DNA of 64,000 nucleotides. Origin: JACVRW01 sp963811055 (GTDB lineage: Bacteria; Actinomycetota; Thermoleophilia; Solirubrobacterales; Thermoleophilaceae). Shown piece by piece: positions 33,190 to 42,053 of this stretch (positions within the stretch are counted from its first letter, which is position 1; each line of letters starts with the position of its first letter). The position numbers were made by a program, and so were the translations under genes. The stretch lies in contig CAWEPQ010000020.1 of assembly GCA_963811055.1 (NCBI GenBank), forward strand, positions 1 through 64,000, read 5' to 3'. Under the pieces are notes generated by a model. That model made no database searches. It saw only the letters and a list, made by a program, of their open reading frames with translations, and was not told the origin of the DNA.

Positions 33190-33537
33190 CTACGCGAACG
33201 AGCGTCCGAGCACGTAACCGGTGAGCGCCGCAGCCATGCCACCGCCGACCGTGACCGCGAAGTAGAGCGCGGCCACGTCAGTGCGGCCCCCGTCCGCCTC
33301 CAGCACCGTCTGGACCGTGAAGGTGGAAAAGGTGGTGAACCCGCCGAGGAACCCGATCCCCAGCCCGTCGCGGACTTCCTCGGAGAGGTGGCCGCCCAGT
33401 GACACCAGCACGCCGAGCAGGAACGATCCGGCGAGGTTGATCGCCGCGACCGTCCAGATCGACTGCACCCAGACGCCGAGGCCGTAGCGGGCGAGCACGC
33501 CCGTCAGCCCAGCCACGCCCACGATGACCCAGGTCAC
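33190..33537 (-). CDS. crcB: Fluoride channel CrcB/Fluc
   Basis: Small membrane protein of 115 aa with four helices that lets fluoride leave the cell; works as an antiparallel dimer. Family marks are the N-terminal GVLARYGLG, INLAGSFLLGVLVS with the pore Asn, and GGFTTFSTFTVQ with the phenylalanines and Ser/Thr of the fluoride path. Fluc comes as dual-topology homodimers or paired genes; only one copy is seen here. No fluoride riboswitch consensus was noticed in the 9 bp separating it from the FAD oxidase gene upstream. Confidence 0.95.
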   Translation of the reverse strand: MTWVIVGVAGLTGVLARYGLGVWVQSIWTVAAINLAGSFLLGVLVSLGGHLSEEVRDGLGIGFLGGFTTFSTFTVQTVLEADGGRTDVAALYFAVTVGGGMAAALTGYVLGRSFA

Positions 33538-33546
33538 GGGCGCGAC

Positions 33547-34974
33547 CTAACTGTCAAATCCGAGCCCGGCACGGTCGAGCGCCCGCAGCCATAGCCCGCG
33601 CCTGCCCTCGCGGCGGTCGGCGGCGGCCATGCGGTTCTGGGTCAGGTGCACCACCCCTGAGCGCAGCGGTTCGGGCGGGAAGGGCACCGGGCGTTTCCGC
33701 ACGTAGCGCAGGCGGGTGGCCTCGGTGGCGTTCCCGTCCACCAGGTCCAGCGCCACCTCGGCGCCGAACCGGCTGGCCGCCACGCCGAGGCCGGTGTAGC
33801 CCGTGGCGTAGGACATCCGTCCGCCGAGCGCGGTCCCGAAGAACACGGAGAAGCGGCTGCAGGTGTCGATCGCGCCACCCCAGCGGTGGGTGAACCGCAC
33901 GCCCTCCAGCTGCGGGAACGTGGTGAAGAAGTGCTGCGCCAGCATGCCGAAGCTGGCGTCGTGATCGTCGAGTGCCTCATCCACCGGCCCGCCGAAGCGG
34001 TACACGGCGTCGTACCCGCCGAAGAGGATCCGGTCGTCCGCGCTGAGCCGGTAGTAGTGGAACTGGTTGCCGGAGTCGCCGAGGCCCTGCCTGCGAGACC
34101 ACCCGATCGACTCGCGCTGCGCCGGGCTCAGCGGCTCGGTCATCAGCGCGTAGTCGTAGACAGGCAGCACGTAGCGGCGGATGGCGCGCACGAGTGGGGG
34201 GTAGGCGCTGGTGGCGAGCAGGGCGCGTCGTGCGGTGACCGCTCCGCCGGCGGTGGCCAGCTCGACACCGGCGCCGGAGCGCCTCGTGTTCTCCACCGCG
34301 CTGTGCTCGAACAGGCGCACGCCCGCAGCCAGCGCCGCGGTGCGGAGCCCGCGCGCCAGCTTGCCGGGATGGACCACGGCTGCGCCCGTGCGGTCCCAGA
34401 GGCCGCCGAGGTAGGTGGGGGAGCGCACCTCGGCGCGCATCTGCTCGCCGTCGAGCAGCTCGACCTCATGCCCGTAGCGGCGCATCAGCTCCGCGGCCTC
34501 GTCGAGCCAGGGCAGCTCGTGCGGCTCGAGCGCCACGGACAGGTCTCCGGTCTCCTCGAAGTCGCAGTCGATCGCGTGGCGCTCCAGGTCCCGCCGCAGC
34601 CCGGTGTAGTTCTCGAAGCTGAGCCGCTGCAGTACCTCGATCTCATCGTCGAAGCGGGCCAGCCCGTTCTCCAGCCCGTGGGTGAGCGAGGCGATGAGGA
34701 AGCCGCCGTTGCGCCCGCTGGCCCCGTAGCCGCAGGTGTGCGCCTCGAGCACCACCACGTCGCGCCCGGGGTCGCGGTGCTTGGCGTGGAGCGCGGCCCA
34801 GAGACCGGTGAACCCACCGCCCACGATGCAGAGGTCGGTCTCGACGGCCGCGTCGAGCGGCGGCGCCTCATCCACGGCCGGCAGGTCGTCGAGCCAGAAC
34901 GGCAGCACCGCCGCATCGGCGTAGGCCGTGCGCTGCGCGGCGGTGGGCTCGGTGGTGGGCCAGGGCGAGGGCAC
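33547..34974 (-). CDS. FAD-dependent amine oxidase (PuuB/DadA-like, DAO family)
   Basis: Flavoprotein of 475 aa that probably oxidises a primary or secondary amine. The FAD site is LCIVGGGFTGLWAALH with the acidic end VVLEAHTCGYGASGRNGGF, a signature of the gamma-glutamylputrescine oxidase group; the N-terminal PFWLDD segment is also typical. C-terminal FAD contact is MSYATGYTGLGVAASRFGA. Substrate is not proven. It begins 5 bp after the stop of the mreB-like gene on the same strand, so it may be expressed with it despite the unrelated job. Confidence 0.9.
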   Translation of the reverse strand: MPSPWPTTEPTAAQRTAYADAAVLPFWLDDLPAVDEAPPLDAAVETDLCIVGGGFTGLWAALHAKHRDPGRDVVVLEAHTCGYGASGRNGGFLIASLTHGLENGLARFDDEIEVLQRLSFENYTGLRRDLERHAIDCDFEETGDLSVALEPHELPWLDEAAELMRRYGHEVELLDGEQMRAEVRSPTYLGGLWDRTGAAVVHPGKLARGLRTAALAAGVRLFEHSAVENTRRSGAGVELATAGGAVTARRALLATSAYPPLVRAIRRYVLPVYDYALMTEPLSPAQRESIGWSRRQGLGDSGNQFHYYRLSADDRILFGGYDAVYRFGGPVDEALDDHDASFGMLAQHFFTTFPQLEGVRFTHRWGGAIDTCSRFSVFFGTALGGRMSYATGYTGLGVAASRFGAEVALDLVDGNATEATRLRYVRKRPVPFPPEPLRSGVVHLTQNRMAAADRREGRRGLWLRALDRAGLGFDS

Positions 34975-34979
34975 GGCGC

Positions 34980-36107
34980 TCAGCGGCGCCGCCGCGAGGA
35001 CGATCGCCGGCTGCCGCTCGAGGTCTTCTCGAGCAGCTCGATCTCGTCGAGCGCCTGCCCGGCGCCGAGCGCCACGCAGGTGAGGGGGGAGTCGGCCACG
35101 ACCACCGGCACGTTGGTCTCGCGCTCGATCCGCTCGGCAAAGCCGCGCAGCAGCACGCCGCCGCCCGCCAGCAGGATGCCTCGCTCGGAGATGTCGGAGG
35201 CCAGCTCCGGCGGCGTCTCCTCGAGCGCCTCCTTCACGGCGGCCACGATGTCGAGCACCGGGCCCTCCAGGGCGCGGCGCATCTCGGCGCTCGTGACCTC
35301 AACCTCGCGCGGGAGGCCCGACACCGGGTCGCGCCCGCGGACGGCGGTGCGCAGGTCGCTGTCGTCGGGATCCACCGCACCGATCTCGAGCTTCACACGC
35401 TCGGCGGTGGTCTCGCCGATGGCGAGGCCGTGGGTGTTGCGCAGCCAGGCGGCCACGGTCTCGTCGAGGTCGTAGCCGCCGGTGCGCTGGGAGCGGGAGA
35501 CCACGATCCCGCCGAGCGAGATCACCGCCACCTCGCTGGTACCACCGCCCACGTCCACCACCACGTTGGCCCGCGGCTCCCCGATCGCCAGTCCCGCGCC
35601 GATCGCGGCCGCCAGCGACTCCTCGATCAGGTGCACCGAGCGCGCTCCCGCCGCGAGGCAGGCCTCCATCAGCGCGCGCTGCTCCACGTCAGTGATCCCG
35701 GAGGGCGCGCAGATCATCACCCGCGGATGCGCCAGCCGGCTGCGGTGGACCCGGCCGATGAAGTGGCGCAGCATCTGCTCCGTCACCTCGAAGTCGGCGA
35801 TCACCCCGTGGCGGAGCGGGCGCACCGCCGTGATCGTGGCCGGCGTCCGGCCGATCATTCCCTGCGCCTCCTCGCCGACCGCGTGCACGGCGCCGGTGCG
35901 GGAGTCGATGGCCACCACCGAGGGCTCCGACACCACGATTCCCTCGCCGCGGGCGAACACGAGCGTGTTCGCCGTGCCGAGGTCGATGGCCAGGTCCTGT
36001 CCGCCGAGGCGCGGGAACAGCCGGCGGCGAAGAGGCGCGCGGGCCGAGTCCACCCCGGCGCCGCCCGCCCCCGTGAGACGGCCGTCGCCTGACGTCGTTC
36101 GATTCAT
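34980..36107 (-). CDS. mreB: MreB/Mbl-like bacterial actin
   Basis: Actin-fold cytoskeletal ATPase of 375 aa that guides lateral cell-wall synthesis. Phosphate 1 is DLAIDLGTANTLVF, phosphate 2 NVVVDVGGGTSEVAVISLG, adenosine motif GILLAGGGVLLRGFAERI; VRPLRHGVIADFEVTEQML is diagnostic for MreB. It has about 30 extra N-terminal residues rich in Gly, Ala and Arg before the actin fold, so the true start may lie further in, although ATG 36107 is the only ATG. mreC and mreD are not adjacent, so this is probably an additional orphan copy. The C terminus is an Arg/Ser-rich tail. Confidence 0.93.
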   Translation of the reverse strand: MNRTTSGDGRLTGAGGAGVDSARAPLRRRLFPRLGGQDLAIDLGTANTLVFARGEGIVVSEPSVVAIDSRTGAVHAVGEEAQGMIGRTPATITAVRPLRHGVIADFEVTEQMLRHFIGRVHRSRLAHPRVMICAPSGITDVEQRALMEACLAAGARSVHLIEESLAAAIGAGLAIGEPRANVVVDVGGGTSEVAVISLGGIVVSRSQRTGGYDLDETVAAWLRNTHGLAIGETTAERVKLEIGAVDPDDSDLRTAVRGRDPVSGLPREVEVTSAEMRRALEGPVLDIVAAVKEALEETPPELASDISERGILLAGGGVLLRGFAERIERETNVPVVVADSPLTCVALGAGQALDEIELLEKTSSGSRRSSSRRRR

Positions 36108-36177
36108 CGTGGCTCGGCACGGTAGTGGCCGGGGGCGCCGAATCAAGCTCCAGCACGGTCTGATCGATCCTGTACAT

Positions 36178-36989
36178 GTGGCGAATGCCGCAACCAAGCT
36201 GCCGGCGAGGGTCGACGGGATCGCCGAGCTGGGCGATGTCGCCCAGAGCCCGACGCTCGACCAGACCTACTGCCAGCGGATCCTCGACGGCCGGCTGCCC
36301 AACCTGATCCCGGACGTTCGCGGCGACGACCGCGCGGCGTCGCTTCCGATCACCGAGGCTGCCGACGTCGGCGCCTTCGCGTCGGTGCCCGTGGTCTTCT
36401 CCGACGGCAGCCTCTACGGGACTCTCTGCGCCGGCAGGAGCTCAGGTTCCTGCACGTGCTCGCGCGGCTGGTGGCCCAGGCTCGCGACTCCTACACGGGG
36501 GACCACTCGATGGCGGTCGTGCAATCGGCCGCGCGGGTGGCTCTCGAGCTCGGGCTGAGCGAGCGCGAGGTGATCGACGTCAAGCAGGTGGCGCTCCTGC
36601 ACGACATCGGCAAGATCGCGCTTCCCGACGGGATCCTGGGCAAGCCGGGCCCGCTCGACGAAGAGGAGTGGGAGGCCATGCGCTGCCACCCGGTCCGGGG
36701 CGCCGAGATGGTCGCGGAGGTACCCGGCCTCCAGCACCTGGCGCCGATGGTCCGCGCCGAGCACGAGCGCTGGGACGGCGGCGGGTACCCCGACGGCCTC
36801 GCCGGCGAGGACATCCCGCTGGCCAGCCGCATCACGCTCGTCTGCGACGCCTACCACGCGATGACGAGCGATCGGCCCTACCGGCGCGCGCTGTCGGCGG
36901 AGCGGGCGCGCGCCGAGGTGGAGGAGGGCCTGGGCAGTCAGTTCTGCCCGGCCGCCGGGCGGGCACTGCTCGCCACGCTCGATGGCTAG
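36178..36989 (+). pseudogene. GAF/HD-GYP c-di-GMP phosphodiesterase-like gene, disrupted
   Basis: Remnant or misread gene with the second half of a GAF domain (LDQTYCQRILDGRLPNLIPD, then FSDGSLYGTLCA) and a full HD-GYP domain (ALLHDIGKIALPDGILGKPG, then HERWDGGGYPDGLAGEDIPL and CDAYHAMTSDRPYR), which hydrolyses c-di-GMP. The frame changes near 36432, between LYGTLCA and RQELRFLHVLARLV; family proteins have several more residues there, so a small real deletion is possible. The N terminus is also short: about half a GAF domain is missing because the divergent mreB starts there. Start GTG 36178 or GTG 36109. Catalytic HD and GYP residues are intact. Confidence 0.8.
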
Positions 36990-36999
36990 CCTCGTCGCG

Positions 37000-37419
37000 A
37001 TGAACAGCAACGACGACAGCCTCTTCGGCGAAGAGCACGTACGCGCGTACCGCGAGACGGACGGCGAGCGCGGCTACCACTGGCGCGGCACCGAGATCCT
37101 TCTTCTTACCACGACCGGGCGCAACACGGGCGAGGAGCGCACCACGCCTCTCATCCACCGCACCGACGACGGCCGCTGGGTGATCGTGGCCTCCAGGGGC
37201 GGCACCCCGGACCACCCCGGCTGGTACCACAACCTCACCGGCAATCCCGACGCGACCATCCAGGTGAAGGGCGACGTGGTGCCGGTCCGGGCCTCGACGG
37301 CCACCGGCGAGGAGCGCGAGCGGCTCTGGGGTCTCATGACCGAGGTCTGGCCCGACTACAACGACTACCAGGCGCGCACGGAGCGCGAGATCCCGGTGGT
37401 CGTGCTCGAACGCCGCTAG
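37000..37419 (+). CDS. F420H2-dependent nitroreductase-family (DDN) protein
   Basis: Deazaflavin-dependent reductase-type protein of 139 aa, split-barrel fold. The family pattern is clear: LLTTTGRNTGEERTTPLIHR, WVIVASRGGTPDHPGWYHNL, NPDATIQVKGDVV. Members use reduced F420 on quinones, fatty acids or nitro compounds; the substrate cannot be read. ATG 37000 is preferred because a TAGCCT box (36987-36992) ends 7 bases before it; ATG 36982 would overlap the HD-GYP stop. With the LLM enzyme at 43 kb it suggests that the organism makes F420. Confidence 0.9.
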   Translation: MNSNDDSLFGEEHVRAYRETDGERGYHWRGTEILLLTTTGRNTGEERTTPLIHRTDDGRWVIVASRGGTPDHPGWYHNLTGNPDATIQVKGDVVPVRASTATGEERERLWGLMTEVWPDYNDYQARTEREIPVVVLERR

Positions 37420-37788
37420 GCGTAGGTTCCGAGGCGCCGCGCCGGGTTCGGGCGTTTTCTGCCGCTGGGTGGGGAGGTGGTGTTCTGTTACGTGGCTGTC
37501 GTCCTCGTGGCGGTCCTGTCACGTTCGGCGCCTGGACTCGGGAGTGAGGTGCAAGTTAGTCCCGCATACCGCCACTAACTGACAGGTCACTCCGGCCTTG
37601 TGGGGTTCTGGCGCTCTCCGAGTGTGGGCCGACTTGACGGGTCCCACGGCCCGCTAACTCGGCCCACGCTCGGGCGCCTGGCCGTATTGCGCGACAGGAC
37701 ACGCACGAAGGTGCCAGGCGACGCACGCGGCACCGCCTCCCCACCCAGCAATCCAGCCACCCGCAGACCCGGCCGGCGCGGTGCGGCG
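37420..37788. other. Gene-free 369-bp interval rich in inverted repeats
   Basis: No reading frame here looks coding on either strand. Between convergent genes it holds AGTTAGT/ACTAACT (37554-37560 and 37574-37580, 13-base loop) and a 14-bp inverted repeat at 37619-37672. CCTGGC/GCCAGG also flanks 37678-37724. There is no tRNA-like cloverleaf that I can fold by eye. Confidence 0.6.
37619..37672. repeat. Long stem-loop, 14-bp arms with one mismatch
   Basis: CGAGTGTGGGCCGA (37619-37632) faces TCGGCCCACGCTCG (37659-37672); only one pair (T opposite G) is imperfect. The 26-base interior contains a further GGG/CCC pairing. It could be a distant bidirectional terminator or part of a small RNA or mobile repeat. 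Confidence 0.6.
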
Positions 37789-38851
37789 CTAGCCCGGCAG
37801 CGACATGACGTAGCCGGTGGAGGGTGCCGTGTGGCCGTCCACCAGCTCGAGCCACGCGCGCTCCACGTCCTCGGGTCCACTGCCGTGGACCACCTCGAGC
37901 CAGCCAGAGAGCCAGTCCTCGAACGGGTCCCACGCGCTGCGGACCCGGTCCTGGAGGCCGCCCGGCCCCCAGTCCTCCGCGCGCTTGCGGAAGCGGTCGG
38001 GCGCGAAGAAGAGCTGCGGCGCCGGGCCGGGTAGTGGCCCCGGGTCGGTGAATGCCTTGTCCCAGTGCGAGGCGCCCACGGCGCAGTCGTACGCGAGGGC
38101 GTCGCCGTAGTGCCGGTGCACCGCGCCGCGCACACCGGCGTCGCCGGACATGTCCACGTACACGGCGGGCTTGTCCGGGAGGGACTCGAGCTCGTCGTAG
38201 GAGGCCACCTGGTCGTACACGCCGAGGCCGCGCACGAAATCCACACGCGCGGGCGCGGTCAGCCCCACCGTCTCGACGCCCTCTCGGCCGGCCAGCATGT
38301 GGGCGGTACCAAGCGCCGTCTTGCTGGAGGCGCTGCCGACCAGGACGGTGCCGGCGCCGAAGAAGTCGCTCTCGTCGAGGAAGTCGTCGATCAGGAAGGA
38401 GGTGCCGAACAGCGGGCGGAACAGGGCCTGGCGGTCCTCGTCCGGGCTCGGCTCGTCGCCGGCGTGGACATAGGCGTTGTAGACCGCCGGCAGCTCCGAG
38501 CGGTGCGGGGAGCCCTCCACGAAGCCACCCGCCTCCACCTTCGTCGGGACCACCAGGAGATGGCTCGCCGGCGGGAAGTAGCCGTACACGCGGGAGCCCT
38601 CCCTCGACCTCATCGTGCGAACTCGCCACCACCCGGGCGAAGCCCCACACCGGCACCCGTCCCCAGCCCTCCTCGGCCGGGAAGAAGCGCCAGTAGGACA
38701 TGGCGTCGCCCATCACGGCGTAGGTCACGTTGTTTGACGTGAGGCTGAAGCTCTCCACCTCGAGCACGGCCTGTCCGGCCGCCGGCTCGGGCACCGGCGC
38801 GGCCTCGAAGCGGCACTGGCGCAGGTCATCGCGGCCAACCAGGAAGTCCAT
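37789..38851 (-). pseudogene. DUF2855 family protein (frameshifted)
   Basis: Protein of about 354 residues resembling DUF2855, a group related to medium-chain dehydrogenase folds with a nucleotide-binding middle part (LVGSASSKTALGTAHMLAGR). N-terminal part: VESFSLTSNNVTYAVMGDAM, YWRFFPAEEGWGRVPVWGFA; the rest: RVYGYFPPASHLLVVPTKVE, FRPLFGTSFLIDDFL, YVDMSGDAGVRGAVHRHYGD. The frame changes near 38601 between HDEVE and REGSRVYGYFP; one extra G (C on the plus strand) explains it. Function is unknown; alkaloid- or polyketide-linked oxidoreductase roles are only guessed for the family. Confidence 0.8.
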
Positions 38852-38886
38852 CGGCGGGCAGCGTATCCCGTTACGCTTGAGCGCTC

Positions 38887-39216
38887 ATGGTCGGTCGCGA
38901 TCAGCGTCTGATGGTCATCTTCGCCGGCGCGGCCTGCGTGGTGACGCTGCTCGGCGCGCTCGCCGGGCTGACGGAGGCCCTCGCGTACGCGGCACCGCTG
39001 CTCGTGCTTTTGCTGCCGCTCCTGGCCGGACGTTTCGTCGGCGAGGAGCGGATCGCCCGCGCAGCTGCGCGGATCCGCCGCGCCCGCCGGCCGCGAGCCG
39101 CAGTGGCGGTCGCGCCGGTCACGTGGCTGCGCGGAATGACCCTCGTTCCACGCGGCGCCGGGCTGATCGCCCGCGCGCTCGCGGTGCGCCCGCCTCCACA
39201 GGCCGCCTCGCGCTAG
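38887..39216 (+). CDS. Small two-helix membrane protein, paralogue of the 41.7-kb gene
   Basis: A 109-aa protein with a hairpin of two hydrophobic helices (VIFAGAACVVTLLGALAGLT and LAYAAPLLVLLLPLLAG) and an Arg-rich cytoplasmic tail. The join TEALAYAAP and the following GEERIARAAARIR match TEALAYLAP and GEDAYARRVGGRAR in the protein at 41663-42001, so they are paralogues bracketing the CopC-CopD gene. No known family. A TACGCT box ends 9 bases before the ATG. Location suggests a part in copper handling, which is inference only. Confidence 0.7.
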   Translation: MVGRDQRLMVIFAGAACVVTLLGALAGLTEALAYAAPLLVLLLPLLAGRFVGEERIARAAARIRRARRPRAAVAVAPVTWLRGMTLVPRGAGLIARALAVRPPPQAASR

Positions 39217-39273
39217 TCGCCTGACCGCGTAGAGCGGTTCAGGCGTTCATTCGCTTCGAGCCGAGGAGGTCTC

Positions 39274-39948
39274 ATGGCTCGCTTGTGGCGTGCGGTCGCA
39301 CTCTCGGCCGCGGTTGTGGGGGTGCTCGCTCCAGTGGCGGCAGCCCACCAGGGCAATCCGAATTTTCGCTCCGAGGTGCGGGACATAGCTCCCGCGCTGG
39401 ATGGGGTCCAGGCGGGGGTCGTCAACTACGACGACAGCATCGAGCTGCGCAATCGCAGCGGCAGAACGGTGGTGGTGGAGGGCTACCGCGGGGAGCCCTA
39501 CGTCCGGATCGCCGGGGACGGCACCGTGGCGGTCAACCACCGCTCGCCCACCTACTACCTGAACGACGATCGCTTTGCCGAGGGCGTGGAGGTGCCGCCC
39601 GGCGCCACGCCCAAGGCCACACCGGACTGGCGCGAGGTGGACCGCACCGGCCGCTACACCTGGCATGACCATCGCATCCACTGGATGGCGCACACCGTGC
39701 CGCCCCAGGTGAAGGACGAGGGGCGGCGCACCAAGGTCTTCGACTGGAAGGTGCCGCTGGTGGCCGGCAGCCGCCCGGCCACGATCCACGGCCGCCTCAT
39801 CTGGGTCGGTAAGGAGGGTGGCGGATTTCCGCTCGCGGCCGGAATCGCCCTGGGGGCAGCGGTGCTGGCGGGGCTGCTCCTGGTGCTGGTGGTGAGGCGG
39901 CGTCGCCGCTCGGCGGGACCGCCGAAGCCCGTGCGGGAGGCTTGGTGA
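39274..39948 (+). CDS. Secreted membrane-anchored protein of the copper cluster
   Basis: A 224-aa exported protein: signal peptide (VALSAAVVGVLAPVAAAHQG), an extracytoplasmic domain and a C-terminal anchor helix (FPLAAGIALGAAVLAGLLLV) with an Arg stop signal. The mature N terminus starts at or near a His (AHQGNPNF), and YTWHDHRIHWM is rich in His and Met, suiting metal binding, as in CopC and YcnI. It has a strong GAGGAGG before ATG 39274 and overlaps the CopC-CopD gene (GTGA), so the two are coupled. Similar proteins sit next to copC/copD in other actinobacteria; the function is not established. Confidence 0.8.
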   Translation: MARLWRAVALSAAVVGVLAPVAAAHQGNPNFRSEVRDIAPALDGVQAGVVNYDDSIELRNRSGRTVVVEGYRGEPYVRIAGDGTVAVNHRSPTYYLNDDRFAEGVEVPPGATPKATPDWREVDRTGRYTWHDHRIHWMAHTVPPQVKDEGRRTKVFDWKVPLVAGSRPATIHGRLIWVGKEGGGFPLAAGIALGAAVLAGLLLVLVVRRRRRSAGPPKPVREAW

Positions 39949-41666
39949 CACCACGCCGGTTGCTCGTACTAGCGGTGCTCGCGCTGGCGCTCGCGTGCCC
40001 GGCGACCGCGCAGGCGCACGCCGTCCTGGAGGCCACCTCGCCGGCGCGCGGCGCGCAGCTCCAGCATGCCCCGGAGCGCGTGGTGTTCCGCTTCGGCGAG
40101 CCCGTGGAGGCGTCCTTTGGCTCCGTGCGGGTGTACGACGGTGACGGCAACCGCGTGGACAGCGGGAGCGCCGAGCACCCCGGGGGACGCGGCGACGCCA
40201 TAGCCGTGGGCCTGCGCGGCGGCCTGCGCGACGGCACCTACACCGCCACCTACCGGGTGATCTCGGCGGACTCCCATCCGGTGGTGGGGGGCTTCGTGTT
40301 CACCGTCGGACGCGGGGGCACGCCCGCCGAGACCCTGGACCAGCTGATCGACGCCGGCGGTGCCGGTCACGTGACCGAGCTGGGCTTCGGGATCGTTCGC
40401 GCCCTGTCGTATCTCGCGCTTGCGCTCGGAGCCGGAGCCGTGGCGTTCGTCCTGGCGGTGTGGAGGCCGGCGCTTGCCGCCACCGGCGGCGCGGGCGAAG
40501 CCTGGGAACGGGCACGCCACGCGTTCGTACGACGGACCCGCCTGATCCTCATGGGCTCGGCCGTCCTGGGCGCGTCGATGTCCGCCCTCGGGCTCGTCTT
40601 CCAGGGCGCAATCGCCGCCGGTACCTCGGTGTGGACCGCGCTGGACCCCGGGGTGATCGAGGACGTGCTGCACACCCGCTTCGGCACGGTCTGGGTCCTG
40701 AGGCTGGGGGCCTGGTCTGTGGTCGGCGCCCTGCTGGCGGTGCGAGCGCCGCGAAGGTCTCGCGTGGCGGCCCTCACGATGGTGGCGCTGCTGGGCTTCC
40801 TCTGCCTCACGCCGGCGCTCGGCGGGCACGCCGCCACGCTGGATGACGCGTGGGCGCTCGTGCCGGCGAACTTCCTTCACGTGCTCGCCATGGCCGTGTG
40901 GGTGGGAGGCGTGGTGCTGCTCCTGCTGGCCCTGCCGGCAGCCACCCGGCTCCTCCCACCGGAGCACCGGACCTCCCTGCTGGCGGCGGTGGTGGCCCGC
41001 TTCTCCACGCTGGCGCTCTGCGCCGTGGCCGTGCTCGTGGCCACCGGCACCGTGCAGGCGATCCTGGACCTGCACGCGCTCGACGATCTCCTCCACACCG
41101 CCTTCGGGCGCGCGATTCTCGTGAAGATCGGGCTGCTGGCAGGCCTGATCGGCCTCGGCGCGTGGAACAGCCGGCGAGCGCGACCGCGCCTCGAGGCCCT
41201 CGCGGCGAGCGGAGCCGGCCCCGGCGCCGCCGGGGTGGGACTCCGCCGCTCGCTGCGGGCCGAGCTGGTCCTGATGCTCGCGGTGCTCGCGGTCACGTCC
41301 GCGCTCGTGTCATACGCACCGCCGGTGGGGGCCACGGGACCCGTGTCGGAGGACGCCGTACTCGGGCCGGCCCGGCTCGAGCTGACCGTGGATCCGGCCC
41401 GGGTCGGCCGCAACCAGGTGCACCTGTATCTGTTCGACCGGCGCACCGGCCGCCAATGGGACCGAGCCAAGGAGCTGACGGTCACCGCCCGGCTGCCGGA
41501 CGAGGACATCGGTCCGCTGGCGCTGCGCCCGCAGAAGGCCGGTCCCGGCCACTACGTGATCAGACGCGCGGGGCTCGCCCCGAAGGGCGAATGGCAGCTC
41601 CGCATCACCGCTCGCGTGTCCGCCTTCGACGAGTACGTGGCGCGGATCGAGGTGCCGATCCGATGA
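39945..41666 (+). CDS. CopC-CopD fusion (YcnJ-type copper import protein) with C-terminal extra domain
   Basis: A 573-aa membrane protein. Signal peptide to AQA-H; CopC domain (about residues 24-120) whose mature N-terminal His (HAVLEATSPA) and SADSHPVVGGF could bind Cu(II); then CopD with about eight helices (residues 150-430) including HVLAMAVWVGGVVLLLLALP; then a soluble beta domain (about 470-573) similar to FixH/YtkA-like modules (RLELTVDPARVGRNQVHLYL). Such fusions take copper into the cell. GTG 39945 overlaps the previous stop and has GGGAGG upstream. The next gene overlaps by ATGA. In B. subtilis ycnJ is paired with ycnI, as here. Confidence 0.92.
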   Translation: MTPRRLLVLAVLALALACPATAQAHAVLEATSPARGAQLQHAPERVVFRFGEPVEASFGSVRVYDGDGNRVDSGSAEHPGGRGDAIAVGLRGGLRDGTYTATYRVISADSHPVVGGFVFTVGRGGTPAETLDQLIDAGGAGHVTELGFGIVRALSYLALALGAGAVAFVLAVWRPALAATGGAGEAWERARHAFVRRTRLILMGSAVLGASMSALGLVFQGAIAAGTSVWTALDPGVIEDVLHTRFGTVWVLRLGAWSVVGALLAVRAPRRSRVAALTMVALLGFLCLTPALGGHAATLDDAWALVPANFLHVLAMAVWVGGVVLLLLALPAATRLLPPEHRTSLLAAVVARFSTLALCAVAVLVATGTVQAILDLHALDDLLHTAFGRAILVKIGLLAGLIGLGAWNSRRARPRLEALAASGAGPGAAGVGLRRSLRAELVLMLAVLAVTSALVSYAPPVGATGPVSEDAVLGPARLELTVDPARVGRNQVHLYLFDRRTGRQWDRAKELTVTARLPDEDIGPLALRPQKAGPGHYVIRRAGLAPKGEWQLRITARVSAFDEYVARIEVPIR

Positions 41667-42001
41667 GCGCCGCGAGCAGGGCCCTCCTCCGCGCGGAGCA
41701 GCGCCGCATGGCCGTGGTGGCGCTCGTGGCGCTGGTCTGGGCGCTGGGCATAGCGGCCATCGGGGCCACGGAGGCGCTGGCGTACCTCGCGCCAGTGATG
41801 CTGCTGTTCGCGCTCCTGGCGCTCGGGCGCTACCCGGGCGAGGACGCCTACGCGCGCCGTGTCGGCGGGCGCGCGCGAGTGCGGATCGCGCGCGCTTCTC
41901 GGATGCCCCGCTGGGGAGGCCAGGCACCCGCGTTGCCCCGTGGCGGAGCACTGCTGGCAGCCGGCCTGGCCGGGCGCGCCCCTCCTCCGGCGATCGGATG
42001 A
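41663..42001 (+). CDS. Small two-helix membrane protein, paralogue of the 38.9-kb gene
   Basis: A 112-aa protein with a charged N terminus, a two-helix hairpin (MAVVALVALVWALGIAAIG; LAYLAPVMLLFALLALG) and an Arg-rich tail. It shares the TEALAY-x-AP hinge and the following acidic/basic pattern with the protein at 38887-39216. It is translationally coupled to CopC-CopD (ATGA at 41663-41666) and precedes ycnI, so it is an integral part of the copper operon. No family name is known to me. Confidence 0.72.
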   Translation: MSAASRALLRAEQRRMAVVALVALVWALGIAAIGATEALAYLAPVMLLFALLALGRYPGEDAYARRVGGRARVRIARASRMPRWGGQAPALPRGGALLAAGLAGRAPPPAIG

Positions 42002-42053
42002 CTTGCGCGGGCCACGACGCCCGCGACCTGACGATCGAAGGAGGCAGCAACGA

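Noticed and set aside
33190..33546. Fluoride riboswitch for crcB
   Set aside because: Only 9 bp separate crcB from the upstream gene on the same strand; no aptamer can fit there.
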